Shown: positions 35,903 to 45,314 of the stretch, piece by piece
Position numbering within the stretch: the first letter of the stretch is position 1
Layout of the letters: each line of letters opens with the position of its first letter
From: Paenibacillus agricola
Lineage (GTDB): Bacteria; Bacillota; Bacilli; Paenibacillales; NBRC-103111
Reading direction: 5' to 3'
Length of the DNA: 64,000 nt
Assembly (NCBI RefSeq): GCF_011440305.1
Contig: NZ_JAAOIW010000004.1
Span: forward strand, 248,001 to 312,000
The notes under the pieces: generated by a model
Database searches by the model: none
Told to the model about the DNA's origin: nothing
What the model saw: only the letters and a program-made list of their open reading frames with translations
Translations under genes and position numbers: made by a program

Positions 35903-37846
35903 CTATTTAGTGCCGGAAATTTGCTCAACAAGCTCGGATAGCTCCGCCCATCGATTCATTGCTTGCTCCATCTGGCTATTTACCTTCTGCTCCTCGGCAA
36001 AAAGCTCCTGCACCTTGTCATAAGCGCTTCCCGCTTGTTCAATACCCTTTTTTATTTGAATCAGCTTTTCTTCGAGTGAGGCGATACTTTTTTCGATTTG
36101 ATCCCATTCCTTTTGCTCTTGGAAAGTAAGCTTTCGAGGACGTACTTCCTCTTTTTGCTCCGTTACCGCGGGCATGACGGCATTCAGCTTTTTGGGCTCA
36201 GGAGATGGTTTGCTGGTTTGCTGCTTGCGCTCATTGGCAAGGTCTCGTTCTTCCTGCTTGGCTACCGCCAAATAATCGGTATAATTGCCGATAAACCGGT
36301 TGATCATGCCATCCTCAAATACGAACAAATGGTCAGCTGTCCGATCCAGGAAATACCGGTCATGGGATACCGTAATAACAGCTCCCGGGAAATCCTCCAA
36401 ATATTGCTCCAAAATGGTCAGCGTCTGAATATCCAAATCATTCGTAGGCTCATCCAGTATCAGGACATTGGGCTCGCCCATTAAGGTGCGCAGCAAATAC
36501 AATCGGCGGCGTTCCCCACCGGAAAGCCTGCTGATCGGCGTCCATTGCAGAGAGGAGGCAAACAAAAACCGTTCCAGCATTTGTGAAGCTGTGATGGACT
36601 CGCCGCTCGCTGTTTTGATCACCTCGGCGCCTTCCTTGATATATTCAATAACCCTCATCTTCTCGTCCATTTCTACACTTTCCTGGGTGTAGTAGGCGAG
36701 CTTAACGGTAGTTCCTACATCAACAGTACCTTCATCCGGCTGGAGCCTGCCTGCCAGCATATTCAGCAGCGTCGATTTGCCACTTCCGTTGGGGCCAATA
36801 ATGCCAAGCCGATCGTCTTTCATCACGATATAGCTGAAATCCTTAATAAGCTGGCGGCCTTCAAAGGATTTGCTCACGTTTTCGAGCTCCATCACCTTTT
36901 TGCCAAGACGGCTTGCACCCAGCGCCATATCCATTTTCTCAGCTGGCCCATCTACCTTGCGGTCGCGTAATTCGACCGTCCGGTCGATACGGGCTTTTTG
37001 TTTGGTCGAGCGTGCTTTTGGGCCTCTACGCAGCCAAGCCAGCTCATGCCGCAGCAGGTTTTGGCGCTTATCCTCCTCCGAGGCTTCCCGCTCCATACGC
37101 TCTGCTTTTTTATCCAAAAATGATTCATAATTGCCCTCATAGCTGTACAGTTTGCCTTTATCGAGCTCAAGGATACGATTCGTCACACGATCCAGAAAAT
37201 AGCGGTCATGCGTAACTAATAAGAGCGCGCCCTTCCACTTCGACAAAAATTCTTCCAGCCATTCTACCGTAATATGGTCGATGTGATTGGTAGGCTCATC
37301 CAAAATGAGCAAGTCCGCTGGTTGGATCAGTACTCTAGCCATCGCAACACGCTTGCGCTGCCCGCCGGAAAGCAGGCCGACCTTTTGGTTGAAATTGGTG
37401 ATGCCCAGCTTAGTCAGCACGATTTCGGCGGTTGTGCTGGCTTCCCAGGCATTCAACGTATCCATCCGATGCTGCACGGCATAAAGCCGGTCCAGCATTT
37501 TTTCATCTTCAGGTGAAGTCTGCAATTCCGCTAACGCTACCTCGTAGTCGCGCAAGGTTTTCATAAGTGGGGTATCTCCGTAAAAAACCTGCTCCAATAC
37601 GGTAGAATCCTTATCAAACTGCGGATTTTGTGGGAGGTATTCAGCGCGAAAATGGTTCGAATGCGACATTTTCCCGGAGTCGACAGGCTCAAGCCCAGCT
37701 AGCGCTTTTAATAATGACGATTTGCCGGTACCATTTACACCAACGAGCCCAATACGCTGCCTTTCGTCAATTCCGAAGGAGACATCATCGAAGAGCACCT
37801 TTTCTCCATAGCTTTTGTTAAAATGTTCAATTGACAATATATTCAA
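35903..37846 (-). CDS. ABC-F family ATPase, Uup type
   Basis: Tandem ATPase of 647 residues. Both Walker A motifs are intact (GVNGTGKSSLLKALAG and GPNGSGKSTLLNMLAG), with signatures LSGGQRKRVAMA and LSGGERRRLYLL. The C-terminal 90 residues are a long coiled coil, the mark of Uup-type proteins (YfmR-like in Bacillus). Uup binds DNA or ribosomes and helps with stalled translation, notably at proline-rich stretches in recent work on YfmR. It is followed at 27 bases, on the same strand, by nothing upstream except the M42 peptidase gene. Confidence 0.92.
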   Translation of the reverse strand: MNILSIEHFNKSYGEKVLFDDVSFGIDERQRIGLVGVNGTGKSSLLKALAGLEPVDSGKMSHSNHFRAEYLPQNPQFDKDSTVLEQVFYGDTPLMKTLRDYEVALAELQTSPEDEKMLDRLYAVQHRMDTLNAWEASTTAEIVLTKLGITNFNQKVGLLSGGQRKRVAMARVLIQPADLLILDEPTNHIDHITVEWLEEFLSKWKGALLLVTHDRYFLDRVTNRILELDKGKLYSYEGNYESFLDKKAERMEREASEEDKRQNLLRHELAWLRRGPKARSTKQKARIDRTVELRDRKVDGPAEKMDMALGASRLGKKVMELENVSKSFEGRQLIKDFSYIVMKDDRLGIIGPNGSGKSTLLNMLAGRLQPDEGTVDVGTTVKLAYYTQESVEMDEKMRVIEYIKEGAEVIKTASGESITASQMLERFLFASSLQWTPISRLSGGERRRLYLLRTLMGEPNVLILDEPTNDLDIQTLTILEQYLEDFPGAVITVSHDRYFLDRTADHLFVFEDGMINRFIGNYTDYLAVAKQEERDLANERKQQTSKPSPEPKKLNAVMPAVTEQKEEVRPRKLTFQEQKEWDQIEKSIASLEEKLIQIKKGIEQAGSAYDKVQELFAEEQKVNSQMEQAMNRWAELSELVEQISGTK

Positions 37847-37872
37847 TGGATACAGCTCCTTAGTTTCATTCC

Positions 37873-38937
37873 TTATAGGGATGGATTTATAGTCTGTGCA
37901 GGCTCCTGGACATAAGCGGCAAGCAATGCTGCTGTGCCCACAATCGCCTCGATATGTGTACGTTCCATTCCATGTGATGCGTGCACGCCAGGCCCGATCA
38001 ACGCCGCCCTTATATCGCTTCCGCCGCGAAGCGCAGCAGATGCATCGGAGCCATATTGCGGGTAAATATCTACGGCATACTTAAGCCCTTCACGCTTGGC
38101 TAGCTCGATTAGCTTGGAGGTCATATGAAAATCATAGGGACCGGAGGAGTCTTTGGCACATATTGAGACATCATGCTCGGTGCAGGTAAGGTCATCGCCC
38201 ATCGCCCCCATGTCAACAGCCAAAAGCTCATCGATCTGAGGCGGCAAATAGGCGGCACCATGCCCGACCTCCTCATACGTGCTAATCAGCACCATCAAGG
38301 TATTAGCCGGTTGGGTCGCTGTTCTTGCCAATAGCTCCAGCAGCCCGAATATAGCGGCAACTCCTGCTTTATCGTCCAGATGGCGGGATTTAATAAATCC
38401 GTTGCCCATCACTTGTACACGTGGATCGAAGGAAATAAAGTCTCCCACGCCAATACCCAGCTTAGCCACATCATCTGCGCTTCGTACTACTTCATCCAAC
38501 CGTACTTCCATCGCCAGCTCGTCTCGCTTTAGCTCCCTAGCCTCTGGATATACATGAACGGAAGGCTTCGTAGTTAAAATAGTCCCTTCATAAACGTGTC
38601 CATCTCTCGTATGCACCTTGCAATACTCATTCTCGATGGAGTTCATCATATAACCGCCAACCGCTGTAAGGCGCAGCATGCCGCTCTGCTTAATCGATCG
38701 GACCATCGCTCCTAGAGTATCCACATGTGCAGACAATCCAGTGACGCGATTGGGGTTTGCTCCAGGTACCGTAATTAACCCCCCGCCTTTATTCATATAG
38801 CTCATGCCCAAGCCCAGCTTTTTCGCCTCTCGTTCTATTACCTGCATAATCTCATGGCAATAGCCGCTGGGGCTTGGTATCTGCAAAAGCTGCTCCAAAA
38901 AAGCAGTAACATACGCTTGGTCAATTCCCTGTTTCAT
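37873..38937 (-). CDS. M42-family metallo-aminopeptidase
   Basis: Di-metal aminopeptidase of 354 residues of the M42 (glutamyl aminopeptidase/cellulase M-like) family, which forms large tetrahedral complexes. Metal ligands and catalytic residues are in order: LSAHVDTLG, KSRHLDDKAGVAA, ISTYEEVGHGAAYL, LLAVDMG and GVHASHGMERT. ATG 38937 follows GAAGGAG by nine bases and is preferred to the ATG at 38955. Probably co-transcribed with the downstream Uup-type gene. Confidence 0.93.
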   Translation of the reverse strand: MKQGIDQAYVTAFLEQLLQIPSPSGYCHEIMQVIEREAKKLGLGMSYMNKGGGLITVPGANPNRVTGLSAHVDTLGAMVRSIKQSGMLRLTAVGGYMMNSIENEYCKVHTRDGHVYEGTILTTKPSVHVYPEARELKRDELAMEVRLDEVVRSADDVAKLGIGVGDFISFDPRVQVMGNGFIKSRHLDDKAGVAAIFGLLELLARTATQPANTLMVLISTYEEVGHGAAYLPPQIDELLAVDMGAMGDDLTCTEHDVSICAKDSSGPYDFHMTSKLIELAKREGLKYAVDIYPQYGSDASAALRGGSDIRAALIGPGVHASHGMERTHIEAIVGTAALLAAYVQEPAQTINPSL

Positions 38938-39034
38938 AGAGCAACACTCCTTCATAGATTAGTTTCCTAACTTGCGTAAGGCAATTTTTTCATGTAAGCT
39001 TACTCTTGGACAAAAATTTTAGGAGGATTACCCC

Positions 39035-39364
39035 ATGACCGAAGTATTAGCACCTAAGACCTGTACCATCGAAAGACTGGTAACTGTAGAAGATGATGTG
39101 AAGAAGGTGATTGCTGGCGAAAAAACAGCAACACGACGTAACGGCCGTTATGCCGATATTGGAGAAATTATGGAGCTTCAAGGCCATAAATTCGAGGTTC
39201 ATAAAGTATACCAGCAAACGCTGGGAGAATTAACGGATGATTCCATTCAATCCGAAGGTTTTGCTAATGTGGAAAGCTATAAAAACTATATTCTTTCCAT
39301 GCATACCGGGATGCCATGGCTGCCTCATATGAAGGTATGGGTCCACGAATTCCGCGCACTTTAA
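39035..39364 (+). CDS. ASCH-domain protein
   Basis: Small single-domain protein of 109 residues. The ASCH hallmark, Lys and Arg residues in KKVIAGEKTATRRNGRY, is clear, followed by a beta-rich core and a C-terminal VWVHEF strand. ASCH domains form a PUA-like RNA-binding fold and some members cleave acylated cytidines. The strong AGGAGG site and a terminator hairpin make it a one-gene unit. Confidence 0.8.
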   Translation: MTEVLAPKTCTIERLVTVEDDVKKVIAGEKTATRRNGRYADIGEIMELQGHKFEVHKVYQQTLGELTDDSIQSEGFANVESYKNYILSMHTGMPWLPHMKVWVHEFRAL

Positions 39365-39377
39365 AACCAAGATACAA

Positions 39378-39425
39378 AAACAGTGTAGTACTCATTAAAA
39401 TGAATGCTACACTGTTTAATTTATC
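39378..39425 (+). terminator. Terminator after the ASCH gene
   Basis: AAACAGTGTAG and CTACACTGTTT form a perfect 11-pair stem, followed by AATTTATCTTTTC. The T run is interrupted. Confidence 0.7.
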
Positions 39426-39450
39426 TTTTCAAGTTTAGGAGGCATTCAAC

Positions 39451-39882
39451 TTGTATCCCTGGCTCGTCTTTATTCACGCTGTTAGCGCTATGGTTGCTAT
39501 CGGTCCTTTTTTTGTGCTTATTCCTATGCTATCCAAAATGCGCCAAGCTGAGGGCACCTTGCTTAGCGCCTATCTGGATTCGTTCCATTTTACCGTCCGC
39601 CTATCCAAGCATACCGGCCATGTCCTTGTAGGCTCAGGGCTGCTATTGATGTGGCTAGGTGGATGGCCTTGGACTACTCCTTGGGTCGCAGGTACTTTCA
39701 TTGTACTAATAGCTTCATTATTTTTTATGGCTCGCGCTTTTTCACCGACAATCCGGCGTTTGCGCCAGCCCGACCACGACCGGGGCCAGCTCGTCAATAA
39801 GCTGTCCAGAGCTTTGTATATGTATATGTTTGTTTTATTTCTGATGCTGTACCTGATGATAATGAAACCGGCTCTATGGTGA
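39451..39882 (+). CDS. Small integral membrane protein, DUF2269-like
   Basis: A 143-residue protein with four hydrophobic segments (YPWLVFIHAVSAMVAIGPFF; HVLVGSGLLLMWLGGW; WVAGTFIVLIASLFFMARAF; MYMFVLFLMLYLMIM). A His in the first helix and another at HTGH recall DUF2269 and other four-helix haem-binding-like membrane proteins. Starts with TTG eight bases after AGGAGG. Function unknown. Confidence 0.78.
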   Translation: MYPWLVFIHAVSAMVAIGPFFVLIPMLSKMRQAEGTLLSAYLDSFHFTVRLSKHTGHVLVGSGLLLMWLGGWPWTTPWVAGTFIVLIASLFFMARAFSPTIRRLRQPDHDRGQLVNKLSRALYMYMFVLFLMLYLMIMKPALW

Positions 39883-39920
39883 AATTTATTCACCTTGGCC
39901 GTTTTTTTGTGTTCTAAAAT

Positions 39921-40211
39921 TTAGGATTGGAAATCAACAACAACACTTGTGCCATCCAATACTTTCTTCATATGCTCTTTGACTGTCAAATGTAGCGGAT
40001 GGATATCATAGGCGGCCAAATCATCCAATGAATCGAACTTAGTGATCAAAGCGATATCGTAAGAGCGTGCAGAATGGATCACGTCTTTACCTACCTCAAT
40101 CGATTTCAATACAGGAATTTGCCCTTCCATATTGCTAAGCACCTGTGCGGTTTCTTGGATAGCTTCTGGGCTGCGGTCTTTTAGCTTGAAAAATACGATA
40201 TGAGTAATCAT
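39921..40211 (-). CDS. Dabb-family (stress-responsive alpha/beta barrel) protein
   Basis: Ferredoxin-like dimeric alpha/beta-barrel protein of 96 residues. The start MITHIVFFKLKDRSPEAIQE and the middle RSYDIALITKFDSLDDLAAY are typical of the family. ATG 40211 follows AAGGAG. The upstream frame to 40238 enters the flank of GC-rich element copy B. Role unknown; relatives are induced by stress in plants and bacteria. Confidence 0.9.
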   Translation of the reverse strand: MITHIVFFKLKDRSPEAIQETAQVLSNMEGQIPVLKSIEVGKDVIHSARSYDIALITKFDSLDDLAAYDIHPLHLTVKEHMKKVLDGTSVVVDFQS

Positions 40212-40245
40212 GTGGATTCTCCTTTTGTGCCGTGTCAACGGCGGA

Positions 40246-40632
40246 TTTTCACCCTCCCAAACCCTCCCTCTAGGGAGGGCTCCAAAGGGCTTTGCCCTCT
40301 GGACTCCCTATTGGGGGTGGGACCGTGGTGTTTTTGACGCGCTTACCGTCCCTGCGGGACACGCTTTACTTTTGGTGCGATGGTGCTTGGAGTTGCTGGC
40401 GTGTTCTCGGGTCGCTTACCGTCCCTGCGGGACACGCTTGACTTTGGTGCAGGTGCAATACCAAGTGCTTAAGGGCAAGGGCTCTGGGTGCGAGACTGCG
40501 GCAGTTGAGCGACGCATTGTCCCTGCGGGACTCGCTGGGTTGGTTCAGGTGCGGTCATGCCGGTAAGAGACTGCGGCGGTTGAGCGACGCATTGTCCCTG
40601 CGGGACTCGCTGGGTTTTGCAAGTGTGAAACT
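40246..40632 (+). repeat. GC-rich hairpin/tandem-repeat element, copy B
   Basis: Same family and orientation as the block at 11717-12235. It starts TTTTCACCC and has hairpin 1 at 40262-40279 (CCCTCCC/GGGAGGG, loop TCTA) and hairpin 2 at 40281-40303 (loop TTT). Two units carrying CGTCCCTGCGGGACACGCTT follow, the second after GTGTTCTCGGGTCGCTT. Two further units, near 40493-40547 and 40570-40620, carry TTGTCCCTGCGGGACTCGCTGGG after a GAGACTGCGGC lead. It ends at AGTGTGAAAC. It lies between the Dabb and ABC-F genes, both on the minus strand; an open frame through it is not taken as a gene. Confidence 0.85.
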
Positions 40633-40639
40633 TAAATAT

Positions 40640-42199
40640 TTAATTGCCTAAGGCTTTATTGGACCATTCTTCGACGTCCCATACCTTGGTTACCCAATCT
40701 GCATAGAAATCAGGTTCGTGGCAAACGAGTAGAATGGTTCCTTTGAATTCCTTTAGCGCTCGTTTTAATTCATCCTTGGCGAAGACGTCCAAATGGTTCG
40801 TGGGCTCATCGAATAGGATCCAGTTGCTTTCAAGCATCAGAAGCTTGCATAGACGCACTTTAGCTTGCTCGCCGCCGCTTAACATGCTCATTGGGCGTGT
40901 GATATGCTCGTTCTTCAAACCACATCGAGCTAAAGCGCCACGTATTTCATTCTGAGTCATACTGGAGAACTCGTTCCATACATCATCGATAGGTGTAAGA
41001 TTAGGCGCTTTGACCTCTTGCTCAAAGTAAGCAGGGAACAAATAATCGCCACGATAGGTTTTACCGTCAAAGACAGGTACTTTGCCTATGATTGTTTTCA
41101 ATAGCGTTGATTTCCCGACCCCGTTACAGCCGACGATTGCGATTTTATCGCCCCGTTCGATGATCATATTCATTTCAGGCAGAAGTGGACGGTCATAACC
41201 TATGACCAGCTTTTCGCCTTCAAATACAACTTTACCACTTGAGCGGGCATCCTTGAACTGAAAGACCGGTTTGGCCGCTGTTTCTGGGCGATCTATACGA
41301 TCAACCTTTTGCAGTTGCTTTTCGCGGCTCTTTGCTCTTCCCGAAGTAGAAGCACGCGCTTTGTTACGCTGAATGAAATCCTCTTGCTTTTTGATGTATT
41401 CCTTTTGTTTCTCATAAGCATCTAGATGCAGCTGTTTATTAACCCCTGCCATTTGCAGAAATTTTTCATAGTTAGCGGAATAACGAGTAAGCTTGGAAAA
41501 TTCCAAATGGTAGATGATGTTAACTACCTTATTCATAAATTCCGTATCATGCGAAATCAGCATAAAAGCATAAGGATAATTTTGCAAATAGTTAATTAAC
41601 CAATCGATATGCTCTACATCCAAATAGTTCGTTGGCTCATCGAGTAATAAAGCGGTTGGTTGTTCAAGCAGCAGCTTCGCCAGAAGCACCTTCGTACGTT
41701 GTCCACCACTTAATTGGGAAACATCGCGATCAAGACCAATAGCATCCAAACCAAGGCCATTAGCCATTTCTTCAACCTTGGTATCCAGCAAATAAAAGCC
41801 GCTGTTTTCCAAACGATCCTGAATTTCGCCCATTTGCTCCAATAACACTTCAAGCCGATCTGGATCGGCATCTGCCATTTGGTCTGTAATGCGCATCATT
41901 TCTTTTTCTTCTTCATACAACAGTAAAAAAGCGTCCTTGAGTACATCGCGGATGGTTTTGCCTGTTGTCAGCTTCGTATGCTGATCCAAATAACTATATT
42001 GAACACGCGGAGTCCATTCGACCTTCCCGCCATCCTTAAGCAGTTGTCCAGTTAATATATTCATCAGCGTCGATTTGCCCACACCATTCGCGCCTACGAT
42101 CCCAATATGCTCGCCTGCAAGCAACCGAAAAGAAACGTCCTTAAACAATACACGATCGCCAAAGCTATGGCTTAAATCTTCTACAGTCAACAAACTCAT
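40640..42199 (-). CDS. ABC-F family ATPase
   Basis: Tandem ATPase of 519 residues. NBD1: [43 protein letters not shown]2: [40 protein letters not shown]. The interdomain linker (about residues 230-300) is long, charged and Lys/Arg-rich, as in ribosome-binding members. It has no C-terminal coiled coil, so it is not Uup-like. Third ABC-F gene within 8 kb. A specific subfamily and any drug-resistance role cannot be assigned from sequence inspection. Confidence 0.9.
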   Translation of the reverse strand: MSLLTVEDLSHSFGDRVLFKDVSFRLLAGEHIGIVGANGVGKSTLMNILTGQLLKDGGKVEWTPRVQYSYLDQHTKLTTGKTIRDVLKDAFLLLYEEEKEMMRITDQMADADPDRLEVLLEQMGEIQDRLENSGFYLLDTKVEEMANGLGLDAIGLDRDVSQLSGGQRTKVLLAKLLLEQPTALLLDEPTNYLDVEHIDWLINYLQNYPYAFMLISHDTEFMNKVVNIIYHLEFSKLTRYSANYEKFLQMAGVNKQLHLDAYEKQKEYIKKQEDFIQRNKARASTSGRAKSREKQLQKVDRIDRPETAAKPVFQFKDARSSGKVVFEGEKLVIGYDRPLLPEMNMIIERGDKIAIVGCNGVGKSTLLKTIIGKVPVFDGKTYRGDYLFPAYFEQEVKAPNLTPIDDVWNEFSSMTQNEIRGALARCGLKNEHITRPMSMLSGGEQAKVRLCKLLMLESNWILFDEPTNHLDVFAKDELKRALKEFKGTILLVCHEPDFYADWVTKVWDVEEWSNKALGN

Positions 42200-42254
42200 T
42201 GTGCTTCGATTAGCTCCTGTCCAGTAATTATAAAATGTCTGACACTTTATTATA

Positions 42255-43127
42255 TCACTTTCGCCATTGAACAGGGAATAGCATATGAAAATTTTTCGTG
42301 CGATACCATAATCTTTCCCAAAATGAGTAGCTAGAGCTTAAGGAACGTACTAAAATAACGCTAATATTGTCATTGGAGCGTTTATCCAGTGCCCGATCAA
42401 TCAGCATATCGCTCATTTGCTGTAAATCCTGCCCTTCCTGGTTGCCCTCTTGCAAATATCGCTCGATTCTCGGATCTGGAAGGCGATCATAAAACCCGTC
42501 ACTGCATAGTAAAAACAGATGATCCTCCGTAAAAAAACCGGTGCGTTGCACCAAGTTCAGTTTTTTCTGGTAGCCCAGGCAATGCATGAGGATATGGCGT
42601 CTTGGATGCGTTCGCGCCTTTTGCTTGGACAGCCTTCCTTTTCTTACCTGCTCAAATATCCAGGATTGGTCCCGGGTGAGCTGGTGAATGTTTAGTTTGT
42701 GATTAGCTTTGTAAATACGGCAGTCACCAATATGGCATATGTAATAGGTTTCATTCAACAGAAAAAGCAGGGTCAGCGTTGTACCGATCTGAGTCCCTGC
42801 ATCCTCACCAAGCCGAATAAGCCTTTGATTAATCTCATAAAAAAGCTGTTCGATGGAAATATTTAATTGTGGGAATAAGGTTTTACGGCGCAGTAAAGCA
42901 GGAAGCTTCTCATCCAACCAAAGCCTCGCAATATCTATCGCCACTTCGCTGGCCTTTTCTCCATCACCGCTTCCACCCATGCCGTCAGCTATAACAGCAA
43001 CTGCGTACGGCTCCCCACTATGAGTGGAACCAATTCTTAGAAGCGATCTGTCTTCATTAACCATCCGAAACCAGCCTGGATGGCTCGCTACTCCATACTG
43101 CCAGTTTACGGCAAAGGTTGTTTTCAA
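42255..43127 (-). CDS. PP2C-type protein phosphatase
   Basis: Mn/Mg-dependent Ser/Thr phosphatase of 290 residues. Metal-binding motifs are visible: FRMVNEDR, VIADGMGGSGDGEKAS, HIGDCRIY, LCSDGFYD and KRSNDNISVILV. A C-terminal segment of about 40 residues lacks a clear membrane helix. The TTG start overlaps the stop of the FHA-protein gene (TTGA), so the two are co-translated. No Ser/Thr kinase gene is nearby. Its place at the end of the Tad operon suggests it controls the FHA partner. Confidence 0.88.
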   Translation of the reverse strand: MKTTFAVNWQYGVASHPGWFRMVNEDRSLLRIGSTHSGEPYAVAVIADGMGGSGDGEKASEVAIDIARLWLDEKLPALLRRKTLFPQLNISIEQLFYEINQRLIRLGEDAGTQIGTTLTLLFLLNETYYICHIGDCRIYKANHKLNIHQLTRDQSWIFEQVRKGRLSKQKARTHPRRHILMHCLGYQKKLNLVQRTGFFTEDHLFLLCSDGFYDRLPDPRIERYLQEGNQEGQDLQQMSDMLIDRALDKRSNDNISVILVRSLSSSYSFWERLWYRTKNFHMLFPVQWRK

Positions 43128-44782
43128 GCCAATAACCCCATTTTACATACAAATTCAGTGCTAATTATCTTAACTATATCACCTTCCTGCAAATTATACA
43201 TCCGGTATGGCACCAATATTTCACCGTTTATAAAAGTTCCATTTCGGGAGCCCAAATCTTTGATTGCCGTTTGTTCATTCTCTCTCGTAATTTCTGCATG
43301 AATTCTTGAGGTTCCTGTTTCCTTGTGGACGTAGTCTACTCCCTGCCCTTCCCGACCAATAACAAAAGGGGACTTGCTGATATGAATCGTATTTTTTGCT
43401 CCGTTTATGGAGACTTCTAAATAAGGCTGGGCTCGCTGTTTATCAAGCTGCAGCATAGAACCATCTAGCAAAACTGTTGCATCCATTGGAGCCAGCAAGG
43501 TTGTACGCTGCTCAAGCCCTGAATAATAGGATTCAGGAGTCTTGGCTTCTGTAGTGTCCTGCCCCAGCCTATCCAGCCTGGACTCTGACCGGGATTCCAA
43601 CCTGGGGTCCGATCTGGAGTCCGACCTAGAATCCAGCCTAGATTCAAAGTCGGATTCTTCAAACGCTGCAGCTTCAGTACCAGGACCATATCCATTAAAT
43701 AATGGGGCTTTAGCAGTTTGCGGCGTAAAAAAAGGCAATAGGGGAGCCGAGTTCGGATGCTGCTGCCTTTCCTTGGACAAATTCTGGTGCACATCAGCCC
43801 ATGTTACAGCTTCACTATCCTTGGCCGCAGGCTTCCAGATCTGCAAGATTACATATACGATATCGACCACAAGCAACGACAATCCACCACATATCAACAG
43901 CCAGCCTTCGCTGGAATGATCCAAATACAGCTTCCATATGAGCACCAGAACAAGAAAGCAAACCAACAGCACAGGCATCCGCAGCTTTTGGCCCTGTTTG
44001 GCCAGTTCCTTCTGGTCATCCTCTTCGAACCAAGAAGGTGAAAAAGCTGGCGGTGTCAACGATGGCTCGGGCTGTTTGACAGCTGTATCAGCAGCGGCAG
44101 TAAATAGCGGTTCGGGTGTTGGAATTGTAGCCGTAGAACCGGCTGCCTGAGAAATTCGCGAATTCAGGACACTTTCCTGCTGACCAGCCGAAGCTTCAAG
44201 GCGGTTTCTATGTTTCTGAAGCAATTGCTTACAGCCAGTAATCGTAAAGGATTCTTCCATCAAGTAGCTCATAAGCTCTTGGTAGCCACTACCCGACAGC
44301 TCGGACACTTTATGGATGAGCCTTGAAGCCAGCTGCTGCAAATCTACAGCCAAAGGGCTTTTATCGGGAAGAACTTCTTTTGGGAGGTAAGTCAGATGAA
44401 CGTCGGTGATTTGCTCCCCGCAATATATGTAATCTTCTTTGAGCACATAACATCCTTCTTGCAGCATATAAATGTTGCTTTGGCTTATGGTATCAACAAT
44501 TGCGTATAGCAAGGAATAAAATTGCTTGAGGCTGATATTGCCCATCCTTAGCCAATGTGCCAGCATCTTTTTGTCAGAAATCGGATAATAAAGATATACC
44601 TGATCGTTACGTTCCTCCACCTGCAAAGCGAGCAGATGAGGAATTTTATTGGCGATTAGCATATTGACTTGAAACGTTGCTAAATGCTCCTTCCTCAATC
44701 CCTCGTCCGGAGCCGAGAGAACCATATAATGCCCGTTGCTTCTGACGAAATCTACCTTTAAACCATATAAGAGTGGGTTCAA
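43124..44782 (-). CDS. Membrane protein with N-terminal DUF6382-like and C-terminal FHA domains
   Basis: A 552-residue protein. The N-terminal 190 residues look like DUF6382 (GHYMVLSAPDEGL, QVEERNDQVYLYYPIS). A Pro/Ala-rich linker leads to two adjacent hydrophobic segments (LLVCFLVLVLIWKLYL and GWLLICGGLSLLVVDIVYVI). A Ser/Arg/Asp repeat linker (about residues 375-405) follows. The C-terminal FHA domain has FVIGREGQ, TSRIHAEI and LGSRNGTFING and should bind phosphothreonine peptides. Starts with TTG after GGAGGGCGGGGG. It probably docks phosphoproteins at the pilus machine and is opposed by the PP2C phosphatase. Confidence 0.85.
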   Translation of the reverse strand: MNPLLYGLKVDFVRSNGHYMVLSAPDEGLRKEHLATFQVNMLIANKIPHLLALQVEERNDQVYLYYPISDKKMLAHWLRMGNISLKQFYSLLYAIVDTISQSNIYMLQEGCYVLKEDYIYCGEQITDVHLTYLPKEVLPDKSPLAVDLQQLASRLIHKVSELSGSGYQELMSYLMEESFTITGCKQLLQKHRNRLEASAGQQESVLNSRISQAAGSTATIPTPEPLFTAAADTAVKQPEPSLTPPAFSPSWFEEDDQKELAKQGQKLRMPVLLVCFLVLVLIWKLYLDHSSEGWLLICGGLSLLVVDIVYVILQIWKPAAKDSEAVTWADVHQNLSKERQQHPNSAPLLPFFTPQTAKAPLFNGYGPGTEAAAFEESDFESRLDSRSDSRSDPRLESRSESRLDRLGQDTTEAKTPESYYSGLEQRTTLLAPMDATVLLDGSMLQLDKQRAQPYLEVSINGAKNTIHISKSPFVIGREGQGVDYVHKETGTSRIHAEITRENEQTAIKDLGSRNGTFINGEILVPYRMYNLQEGDIVKIISTEFVCKMGLLA

Positions 44783-44801
44783 GCCCCCGCCCTCCTTTCC
44801 T

Positions 44802-45314
44802 CTAGCTGAATTGCCAAAAAGCAGTTGCTGTCGCCGGAAGCACAGCCCACATAAAGGGAAAGCGGAGATGGTACACCGAATTTCGATAAGCGGCTAAGGG
44901 CTCCACCTGTTTCCAAATCACAAAGTGCATCAGCATCTTCCATGCACCTCCACCACGAGACTTCCACTCTCGCCTCCAGCATAAAATAAAGCAGCCAATC
45001 AAAGCAGCATAGAGCAGCGAATACATAATGCTTTGCAGAACAATTTCCGCACCCGTTAATGCGCCAATTGCCGCAAACAGCTTAACATCACCCGCTCCCA
45101 CCGCGCGCATCCCATAGAGAATAAGCAAAGGGACAAAGCCAAGCAGCGAGCCGAGTAGTGCATAGCCAATTCCTGCTGTACCTGAATTAACCGTTTGAAG
45201 CACTAGACCTGCAAGGAATCCGATTGCACATAGCAGATTAGGAATTTTTTGCTTGGTTACATCCGACATAAAAGCGAGCCCCAGCATACCTCCAGTCAGC
45301 AGCATCACGTCCAT
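44802..45314 (-). CDS. Prepilin peptidase, A24 family (TadV/CpaA type)
   Basis: Membrane aspartyl protease of 170 residues that cleaves the leader of Flp-type pilins. It has about six hydrophobic segments. The two catalytic Asp are in MSDVTKQKIPN and in the family motif GAGDVKLFAAIGA. There is no N-terminal methylase domain, as usual for TadV. ATG 45314 follows AGGGGG and overlaps the stop of the preceding gene by one base (TGATG). Confidence 0.9.
   Translation of the reverse strand: MDVMLLTGGMLGLAFMSDVTKQKIPNLLCAIGFLAGLVLQTVNSGTAGIGYALLGSLLGFVPLLILYGMRAVGAGDVKLFAAIGALTGAEIVLQSIMYSLLYAALIGCFILCWRREWKSRGGGAWKMLMHFVIWKQVEPLAAYRNSVYHLRFPFMWAVLPATATAFWQFS

Noticed and set aside
40210-40566. 118-residue plus-strand frame across element copy B
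   Set aside because: It starts inside the Dabb gene flank and reads through the same repeat family as copy A. No ribosome site, and peptide similarity to the frame in copy A is explained by shared DNA.
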